A stretch of DNA of 64,000 nt, taken from positions 2,410,541 through 2,474,540 of the forward strand of contig JAMKCF010000022.1 in the NCBI GenBank assembly GCA_023634235.1, read 5' to 3'. The position numbers and the translations under genes are program-made. Of this stretch, positions 11,152-20,000 are shown piece by piece. The notes under the pieces were generated by a model that was not told the origin of the DNA, did no database searches, and worked only from the letters and a program-made list of their open reading frames with translations. The stretch's first letter is position 1. Each line of letters starts with the position of its first letter. This stretch comes from Pisaster brevispinus. Its lineage: Eukaryota; Echinodermata; Asteroidea; Forcipulatida; Asteriidae.

Positions 11152-11462
11152 AAACCACCACAAGGGAAACTGACTGGGTAAATTTTAAACAATTTGGGTT
11201 TGAACAAAGACAAATTGACTGGAGCGGGATTTGAACCAATGACCTCCGGATTAACATACCGGTGCTCTACCAACTGAGCTACCCAGCCCTATGTTGGCGG
11301 TCTCCCTATTAGTCAATATCTTTGTTCGGGGGTGCCAGTCAGAAGCCATACAACCGTTAGCTGCCGTGTAGGCAGGGATCACACCTAAGTTTATGATACA
11401 ATTTTTCATTGTTCAAACCCAAATTATTTAAAATTTACCCAGTCAGTTTCCCTTGTGGGTTA
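11152..11462 (-). mobile_element. tRNA-containing element with ~55-bp inverted repeats
   Basis: The left end (11152-11206: CCACAAGGGAAACTGACTGG and on) is an inverted copy of the right end (11410-11462: ...CCAGTCAGTTTCCCTTGTGG). Between them lie a tRNA-like sequence (11219-11289, - strand) and about 120 bp of unique sequence. One-ended relatives carrying the CCAGTCAGTTTCCCTTGTGG terminus near other tRNA-like heads lie at 21482-21640 and 34928-35170. The class could be a SINE family whose tail was duplicated in inverted form, or a MITE that captured a tRNA. Confidence 0.7.
11219..11289 (-). pseudogene. tRNA-Asn(GTT)-like pseudogene
   Basis: The - strand folds partly as a cloverleaf. The acceptor stem GGCTGGG pairs with CTCCAGTC with wobble pairs, the D arm is GCTC/GAGC, and the anticodon arm is CCGG/CCGG with loop ATGTTAA, giving anticodon GTT. 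The T stem is broken (ATTGG against CCCGC), so this is a tRNA-derived pseudogene or SINE head and not a working tRNA gene. Confidence 0.65.
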
Positions 11463-12300
11463 TTACTTGATATTTAATATTTTAAAAAGTCACATCCCCT
11501 TAAGATGATCCCCTGGCTGTCGCTTCCCAGGTTGTATCGAAAACTTGGGTGTGATCCCTTGGGGGAGGGAGGGGGATCAACTGAGCCATCCTCCCTATAA
11601 ATGTCTCACCAGTTGGCAGAATGAAAGATGGGGTGGCAATGTTAGGTCTATGAGGTAATTTTAAACAAGTGTTTTTTTTACTTTAAATTTCTATGATCTT
11701 TGACAATAATTGTGACTATCTTGTGACCTTTGTCCTTATCACATGTTATTCTATTTTGTGTCTATTCTACAAAATTCTAATTGTTTTTGTATCCTCATAT
11801 AGCTTTAATCCTGCTGAGTAGAAAGCTATATGGAAAACAATTGTGGAGGCAGGTGAAATAAATAATTGATTAAATTACTATTTTAGTGGTTCATTTGGAA
11901 TTATTGTTCTAAATTTTTTTCGATTGTTTCCCAGAATAATATTTGTTGCCAATTGTCTTTTTGACTTGTAAAGTTTAGTAAACACTCAAAATGCATGCAA
12001 ATCGGACTTGTTTATGATGCAGAGTTAGTGACAATAATCCACCTACATGAGTCAGCCTCTGCAACAGGGATGTGGGTTAGTCAATGGAATTATCAGTTTC
12101 TTGTTAATAATAATAATCTTTATTTTCTCCTTGGTGTGGGGGAATATGCCCGGTGTGTAAGATCTTGGCACAAAAGTAAGCCATCTCATTTTGAGAATAG
12201 AAATACCCTCCTGTCCTGATCTGGGGTAAAACTATTATGGAAACATTGATCATGAACTATATCCATATCCATGTATCCACTGGTGTGTTCAAGTTCAACC
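11463..12300. other. No recognisable gene
   Basis: Only AT-rich sequence was seen, with a short AAT-type run near 12106. Confidence 0.5.
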
Positions 12301-12309
12301 TTCAACCTT

Positions 12310-12480
12310 CAAATGGCAATGAATGGCAAATTTTACGTACCGGCGGACGGGGATCCAGGCCCGCCCGCCCGCGCCGCGGAGAAGGACACGGCGAGGCCCA
12401 CTGATCTCTATTATACTGACAGTATAATAGAGATCAGTGGGCCGACCTCTCCCGCGCCCGGATGCTCAGAGGTTCGGGTA
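12310..12480 (+). other. GC-rich open segment, possible first exon of unknown gene
   Basis: From ATG at about 12313 the frame is open, GC-rich and unlike its AT-rich surroundings. It reaches GAGGTTCGG followed by GTAAGG, a reasonable splice donor. The encoded peptide is Pro/Ala/Asp-rich with no recognised domain, and half of it is the 49-bp palindrome. No downstream exon could be tied to it. It may be an alternative first exon of the PIDD-like gene, the start of another transcript, or no gene at all. Confidence 0.2.
12395..12443. repeat. Perfect 49-bp palindrome
   Basis: Two 24-base arms (GGCCCACTGATCTCTATTAT plus ACTG) are exact inverted copies around a single central A at 12419. The sequence would form a long hairpin in single-stranded DNA or RNA. 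It has no stop codon in the open frame that crosses it. Confidence 0.95.
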
Positions 12481-12489
12481 AGGTATATT

Positions 12490-13164
12490 TTTTATTGGTA
12501 ATCTGTGCAAGAATTTTTTCTAAACGAATGTAAATACATGACATAATAGTTTAGCTTTTGCCAATTGTACCGAAGTTCATAAACATGCAGAAGTTGTTTC
12601 TCCACAGGAACAATCATATCGACAACTGAACCAAAAAGGAAAAGTTTTTTGACACGACGTGACAGCGGAGCGGTATCTTGTGTAACACACGTGACAAGCT
12701 GTAAACAATTTCTCTTTACGTTCAATATTGCCTATCATAAGTTTCGATGTGACTAGCCCTTTTCCCATATGGCCGTCGTGCCCTTTTTGTACCGTAAAAG
12801 GACTGCAAATCGAAGACAAAAATTGCGATCGCGTCCGTACAAAACGCACCGTCAATGATTGTCAGGCTTGAAACAAACCTGCGCCTCGGCGCTATTTGGC
12901 CCCCCCCCCCCTGTCATCCCCACCCCCTCCGTAGTATCCTCCATTCCATTTTCCACATTGGTTTTCTTTATTTCAAAATAATGTGCTATATATGTTATGT
13001 TCCCCCTTAAATTGCAAATTTATATTTTATACTGTTGAAAATAACTTCATTAAAATTCAATTCAAACACTCCTACTAAACTTCTACTATTACAACTTGAT
13101 CCCGTTGACATTATTATTTTCGTCCGCTCATGCGGTCCGGGCATCTATTATTATACAGTGCCAT
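12490..13164. other. No recognisable gene
   Basis: A C run occurs at 12900-12912. Short open frames on the - strand (12492-12855) overlap each other and have no recognisable domain. Nothing else is supported. Confidence 0.5.
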
Positions 13165-13285
13165 CAATTATGCAAATAGCACAGCGCGTCCCCCCTGTGA
13201 ACGTTTAACTATTGGCTTACATCCGCCCACGTATTTTGTCACCTCTGTTTTTATTGGTCCACGATCGTTTTTGCATATAGATAAG
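13165..13285 (+). promoter_or_regulatory. Candidate promoter of the PIDD-like gene
   Basis: Within 120 bp there is an octamer ATGCAAAT (13170-13177), two inverted CCAAT boxes (ATTGG at 13211 and 13253) and a TATA-like CATATAGATA (about 13274). These are spaced as in a polymerase II promoter, and a good splice donor follows at 13430. The next coding exon downstream is the first coding exon of the PIDD-like gene, which begins at a splice acceptor and so needs an upstream exon. The link is inferred. Confidence 0.4.
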
Positions 13286-13334
13286 GTAGCATGAATATAC
13301 ATGACGCGTAGTAGGGCTACTATTCTCACTCAAA

Positions 13335-13427
13335 ATGGCTTCCAGCGTGGAATCAAAATCTACAACTAAAATGTTGAGCTATGTTTGCGTCAACGTTTGC
13401 CCATGTAATATAATTGAACACGTTTAA
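13335..13427 (+). CDS. Possible 30-codon upstream ORF in a 5' exon
   Basis: ATG in the context AAAATGG opens a 30-codon frame ending TAA at 13425. Two bases later is a donor (AG|GTATGT at 13430). If this exon is spliced to the acceptor at 14945, the short frame would end just six bases before the main ATG at 14950 and in the same frame. It could be a regulatory upstream ORF. Alternatively the exon may belong to something else, because no transcript evidence is available. Confidence 0.25.
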   Translation: MASSVESKSTTKMLSYVCVNVCPCNIIEHV

Positions 13428-13429
13428 AG

Positions 13430-14945
13430 GTATGTTTTAATTTTCTTTAAATAGTTGTGTCTAATTCAGTATTTTTTTAGGCATGGTTAGGAAAAGTAAA
13501 GGGACGAACTTTGAGGGTGTAAATTGGGAGTTTTTCTGACGTCCGTGGGAAGTCTTTTTCATTTTGATGGAATGGTTGTACATGATGTTTCTGTGCATGT
13601 ACATACATAGGGTAGTGTATAAACATGTTGCTACATGTCTGCTGACATTGTGTACATGTACGTAGTGAATTGTTCCCGTTTTAAATTGAAAAAACCGCGT
13701 CTTGTTGTCAGGGAGGAAACTGATTTAAGCATTATGTAGGACATTCAAATACATATATTTCTGACCTAGAGAGCTTACTCATTAGAATTGTGTTCATTTT
13801 TTCCACCTTTCAAAATTAACGAAGTACAAAAAATGTGACGTTACGTTATTCTTTTTGGCAAAAATGCCACTGCTACTGCTAGTGAGAGTAATTCTTTGTT
13901 GGCGGTTCAACATTGAGGTCCAGAATGAAAACTATGGATGGTTACTTCTTCTGTCAACTTCTCTTGCCCATGCACTTGAATGCCCACCTGCTGTGTCTTG
14001 TGGGTATTTTTTTTTCCTTGGATCATTTCCAAAATAGCAAATGTATTTTTTCCAACAATAAAAAGCTCTACTAAAAAAAACTAACTAGGGTAGTGTAGTA
14101 AACAAATGCAATGTGTTGACTACCTGTTCAACATAACAAAAATGTTTTAAACAAAATTCATTTATATATTCTGTATGTAGTATGTCACATACCTGCAGAC
14201 TGGCGGGTTTGTTAACTCTTTAAAAAGTTTTGAGCTCTCATATAAAAATTGAATGAAAATTTGCCCAGAAACAGAAATCTGTAAAAAGTTCAGTTACTGA
14301 CTCCAGTTGAAATGAACAACATGCAAGGAATATTGATGCATATATAGAAACAAGGAAAGAGGGCTTGGTCTAGTTCATGCCTACAGTCATGCTCATTTAC
14401 TTCAAGTTAATTACCATGCGCATGCATTTCCAGTGTGCAAATTTAACAAGTGGTGTTTTTTTTGCTATGTTATTTTTGTCCATTTCAAATGCCTTTAATT
14501 TAAGATTTAGGTCTTGAAAATCCTTTCTTATCTAGGCAAAGTGAAAGTATGCATTTCGAACAATACAAATTTTTTTTTTTCGTTGACCGGCAACTAAAAA
14601 GTATTTTTCCATAGATTGTTCAGTTTCTTCACATAGAAAAGGTAATACTAAGACATTGATTGAAGACATTTATGTAGGCTAGAGAATGCTATCCTTTTAT
14701 ATTAATGTACCAGTGAAGTTTCATAGTTTTATCCTGAGTGAAATCTTTTTACTTGGAAAAAATCTGCAGCAGTTCACGCATTATTGTTTTAGGAATAGGA
14801 ATCGCTATCAGTATCACATTTAATTCCAATCCTCAAGTTTTAGTAAACACAACCTTAGATTAGTAGCCTGTGTATAATTAGAGAGTAAGCAAAAAGCTTC
14901 TGACCATGTACAAGATTTCCAATTCTTTGTATCTTTTTTTCACAG
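13430..14945 (+). other. Putative first intron of the PIDD-like gene
   Basis: It runs from GTATGT at 13430 to TTTTTTTCACAG ending at 14945. The sequence is AT-rich. It contains a 20-base pair of CATG-core decamers at 13621-13640 that loosely resembles a p53 site. No coding exon was recognised inside. Confidence 0.35.
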
Positions 14946-14949
14946 ACTG

Positions 14950-17014
14950 ATGTCTTTAAAAAGCAGGCTGCACTGTCTGCCAAGTGAGGATGTAGAGATT
15001 GAGCGAAGCAGACGCCATCTCAAGAAGGCTGTTGATTTGAGGGGGCAGCACCTAAGCTCTATCCCCCCGGGGCTGTTTAAGCACTGCCAACTCCTGGTCA
15101 GGTTGGAGACCTTGGACCTGAGCTTCAACAACCTGAGAGAACTTCCAAGATGCATCGATTCGCTGAGGAATCTCAGGCATCTTCATGTCCACCACAACGG
15201 CCTGAGAAAGCTTCCAGCGGAGGTATCACGGCTGAAGCAGCTCCAAACACTAGACGTTTCCCACAACAGGATAGCTGCAATCCCACCCTGCCTTTGCGAC
15301 TTGTGGAATTTACGGGAGGTTAACTTTTCTGGGAATTATGTGAAACATTTAGACGAGGGGATGTTTCGATCTCCTGTCTTGCAAATGTTTGCAGTGACTC
15401 GGAACCCCATCAGGAATGTACCACGGGACATATACGTGCATGGATTGCAGGCAATCCGCCGCCATTTTGGAATACACGTAGAAAAAGCTGACCGTTTTCA
15501 TTCCAGGCAGGTCCTGGAGGAACTACCAATACCAGAACAAATGAGAACGTTACAGCTACGGCACACGTCTAGTTTAGTTGACACGTGTTATAGGCACGAC
15601 TCTGAACCGGATGTTTCTGATGAGAACGATGAAGAAGTTGCAGCTATAAACAGAGGTGCGAGTAAGCATAAACAAATTGCAGATGTACTTCTTCTGGACA
15701 GAAAGCTTTCTACAAGTGATTATGGTTCCTGTTCGGGTTCTAATGTTGAAAGCGATCTGATCCAAAGAGCCAGTGACTGTGATGGACTGAGTTGCCATGG
15801 AGATTGCGGAAGCGACAATGAAGAACTTGGGTTTGATCTGTGTGAGGAGGAAGATCGTTGCGAGATTTGCATGCGCCCTCTGAGTATAGATTACATTGAT
15901 CTTAGTGATTTTACCCCATATGACTGCATTCTGCCAAACCGATCGAGACTTCTCAAGGTAGCTAATGTGACTGTAGTCATCCCAGAGCACAACAAAATGA
16001 ACTACATGCGAAATGAGTTCACACTCGACATCATAAGTGACCGCAGCTTTCTGCCGGAGGAAGACCCAATTATTGTGCAAGCCAGCCCTGTCGTGCTCCT
16101 TGGGCCACACGGAGCAGTCTTCTATGAAGACAAACCAGCAGTTATACGGCTTCCTATGTTTACAAAGGTCACATTCCCAAATCAAGTTCACTGCTTGCGA
16201 AGCAACACGGATGACCTTGAGAGACCATTTTGGGAGCGTATTCCATCCAGTGACTTTCGAGTAAGGGAGGGCTATATCCTTCTTAAAACCAGTCACTTCT
16301 CATTATTTACTGCCGTCTTGAACAAAACCCCGTTCACTGTCAATCGAACGATAAGTTCTCATGAAGGTGGCGTTCTGGAGGTCAATGAAGTACCTGGTTT
16401 ACATGTGAAGTTTCCAAGAGGATGTGTTCATGGGGAAGTAGAAGCCAGCATCAAAGTCCTGTGCTCTGAACTTCCACCTGAAGTCCGAACAAACATAAAT
16501 GTAACCGATGCTCTGGCTACTCCAGCGGTCATACTCCAACCACACGGCTACCTTTTCAACGCCTTGCCAGACAATCCAGTCACCGTAAGGCTTCCCCTAC
16601 CAGACTACAGCGCGATCATCCAGAACTTTGGTTTCGAGGCTGAATTATCAGTATGGCATAGCCCGACAACTGAAGACCAGCCTGTTGCATGGGAAGCCTT
16701 GAACACAAACTTCAAAATAGTGTGTGATGAGAATGGAAACCACTTCATCGACATCCCAGTTCTGCACTTCTCCTGGCTCACTGCCCTTTGGGCAAGCATC
16801 AGGGGCAAGATGCAGAACGCCCGGCTTGGAGTTGGCTTTGCATACTCCGGTGGTGCTGTCAATATGAAGTGCCAAGCATGGATGCTGGAAAACCCTGACA
16901 CTGGGAAGTTTGGTCTGGTAGTCATCTGCCACAACAGTGATAATCCCATGCAGGATGTGGGGAACTACGCCAAGAATGTCGGCGGTAGCCTGAAGCCAGT
17001 AAGCATAGGCCCAG
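14950..17014 (+). CDS. PIDD-like exon 1: LRRs, ZU5-1, ZU5-2, start of UPA
   Basis: This long exon codes residues 1-688 plus one base. Repeats of the LxxLxLxxNxLxxLP type appear as LETLDLSFNNLRELP, LRHLHVHHNGLRKLP and LQTLDVSHNRIAAIP. The first ZU5 ends near KTSHFSLF and the second near VLHFSWLTALW, both self-cleavage-type HFS sites. The acceptor is TTTTTTTCACAG (ends 14945) and the donor is CAG|GTGAGT at 17015. The linker between LRRs and ZU5 has several Cys (275-307), function unknown. Confidence 0.9.
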
Positions 17015-20000
17015 GTGAGTAATAATCTCAAATGGTCAATGACTATCGGGCAGCAGTCTTCCTTAACAGTGGGGCGCTGGCCATAAACACCTGAGGACCA
17101 GTCAAAATTCACTCCAAGTGGTCTGGCTGGAGTTCAGTGTTGAAAATCATCCCCATTTAATATGAACTATAAGTGAAAAGGCTGGGGACTACTAAAATGA
17201 CAAGCTAATTGGTTCTGCTAGACAGTTCAGATTCAGAGCAAACCCTGTTTCGCTAATAATGTTAACTTTAAAGGTGTAGTCAAATTTGAAATTTGTAAAC
17301 TGATCCAATTTGAGACAAATCATTTAAAAAGCAGTCATGATTTTCTTCCAACTTAAATCAGATTTCAGACTTTTTATTTTTTAGTCTTTTTTTTTGCAGA
17401 CAGAAAACAATCAAATCCTGTCCTTGTTATTATGCAGGTAATTGTTGATTTTCAGATTTTCAGGAAAATGTTTTTTGTAAAAGCAAACACATTCAAGTAA
17501 ATTTAATAGGCTAGCGATGAAGAGCATGCATGCTGAACAAGTTCTGCCATCAATTATTGCTCCACGCATGCACAGCTAGCTAACTGTACATATACATACT
17601 GAACAACAAAAATGGACCTTACTACATTACAAAAATGGTAGGCATAAGCATAACAGCCAAGTGAGTTTTCAAAGAGAAATTGAAGTGACCTCATTTTGTA
17701 CATCTCACAGGTGGGTCGATCATCGTCAAGCTGGGTAAATCAGACTACTTTGAGGCGGACACGGCAGCTGGAGAGGATGAAACCCTAGAACAGGTCGAGG
17801 AGAACTACAAGGGTGGGGAGTTTGAGAAGCAATTTGCCTGCAAGTTCAAAGGCCAGCCATCGAACAAGGACATCTTTGGCAAAGTCTTTGTCAGGAGGCG
17901 ATGGGAAAATGGCACCGAGGATAGGCTTTTTGAGTTCAACCTCATCAAGGTTAGTTTTGGGTTTGTTTGTTTGTTTGTTTTTGTGTGTGCCACCTAGCAC
18001 TTAGCCACTTTGTTAATGATCAATTAAAAGGTCACTACATTCAGATGGAATAATCTGTCATTTTAATGAGAACTTGTATGAGTTTGACCAATTCAATCAC
18101 ACACCGGATAGTAAGTTTTGTATCAACAGAATTTTAAGAGAAGATTTGATTTCATACAAAAATGTAGTCTTCGTTCAACTTGCTTTCTCGTTTTCGATAT
18201 GCATAAGACTTGCACAGTCTATACACACACAGACTCCCTATACATATATGACGACCAGTTTCTCTTGTGTGCCAAAGGCACCATGGAAGTAAACAATTAA
18301 AGCCAGGCTTATACTTCTGTGAATTTTTATGCCACAACTCCATATTCGTAGCAAATGTTACGTTAGAGTTTTTAGTACATTTCAGTGTTTAGCGAATGGT
18401 TCGTTGCAAATTTCATGACGTCGAATTCCCCTTCACATTGGCATTCCTAAGAAGTAGGAACCGGGCTTAATGCTATCAACGCAGATAAACTTGATTGACA
18501 AAAAGAAATCCCACACAGTCCCATCAGTAGGTTTTATTATATAGTATCCATACTTCATTATACAACATTTTATATGAGGAAACGATGATGACATTTTGTG
18601 CAGGGGTCTGATCGTTCAGTCTTGACGTGAAGGACTGGCCTGTGATCTTCAATCTTGTCCCATGGGTTAGTGTCATGGTTGGTCACATTTTACATAGTAA
18701 AGTGAGTACACTGTAGCTGTGACATTGGCCCAAAGGCCTGCATGTGGCAGGCCAGGGTCAAGATGAGGATCTTGGTGGAAACCGCACTGTCCTGAGTTGC
18801 CAACTAAACACAACGTTATTGTTCTTTAGTTACGGTCCTGTTGACAATTATTTAGGTGGATAATGCTTTGAATTTTTTTGTGAATTTAATTTAAGTTTGA
18901 TTTTGTGGAACATTTTGGGTTGCTATTTATTTTTTGTCTTGTTTTCATTTTTGTCTTCATTTATTTATTCTGGATTTAAATAAAGCAAATATCATATGTG
19001 TATCTTGCCTTTATTTGGGAACTAGACGTACATGTAAAACCTATACTTCAGGAACTAAAGCCTTCGTTATATTCATGTAGAACCTATAACTCGGGAACTA
19101 GAAGCCTTCGTTATATTCATGTAGAACCTATAAATCGGGAACTAGAAGTTCTTATATTCATGTAGATTCTATAAAGCTCCAGCTGCCAAATCCCAAACTA
19201 TTTGTTTAAACCAAAAGCTGTCTGGGAAACTTATCAATGAAAGTGAATTTGAATTTAAATAGCTACAATTACATTGTTTTTATTTTTATTTTCTTTAGAA
19301 AACGGACGAACCAGCTTCATCACCAGAGGATCCCTGGACAGCAGCATCGCTGAAACAACTTGCAGGTAAGTCATGGTTGTTGTTATTTTCCTTGAAGCAT
19401 GAATACAAATTCATCCCCTTTTTACTGGAGTTGGGTTTGTGCTCTTAGTTGAACTCACATACTGGGTGTCCAGAAATATTTAATTTTAAATTTGTGTATT
19501 TCATTTTTTTTTTAAAGATATGCACGGAATAACAGATGGAGATAATTGGAAGCAGTTTGCCCGTGCCCTTGGCTTCAGCTTACAGGATCTACGTACTAAG
19601 TTTGGACGCAGTTCAGACATTTTTGCCTCCATCATAGCCGAGTACCGACGGCAAGGTGGTACCCACAGCGATTTCCTGCAGACACTAAATGAAGTTGGCC
19701 GAGCCCTGCGAGTTGGCGACAATGAAGAGCAGCCTCAACAGCAGCAAACAACTCCTGCATCAAGCTGGATGGAGATGCTATCACTGGGATGGCTGACAGG
19801 AACTTCTGCTGCTGCCTCGTCTATCACTACGGCGCCCTCAATGTCAAGAGGGTACAATGATGAGCAAGGTGAGTGTTTTAAGATAACAAAATTGCTTCTT
19901 TCGGGCCTGTATAACCAGTGGTGGCAGCCTTTCCATTTTCTTGTATGACCCATTTCTATAACAAAAGGACAAAGATCTAGAATCAGGCACTACGCCTGAA

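Noticed and set aside
11219..11289. Functional tRNA-Asn gene
   Set aside because: The T stem is not paired, the anticodon stem has a mismatch, and it sits in a repeat with inverted ends.
15574..16296. 240-codon open frame on the - strand
   Set aside because: It is the antisense of the first PIDD-like exon, with no domain and a start inside the coding exon.
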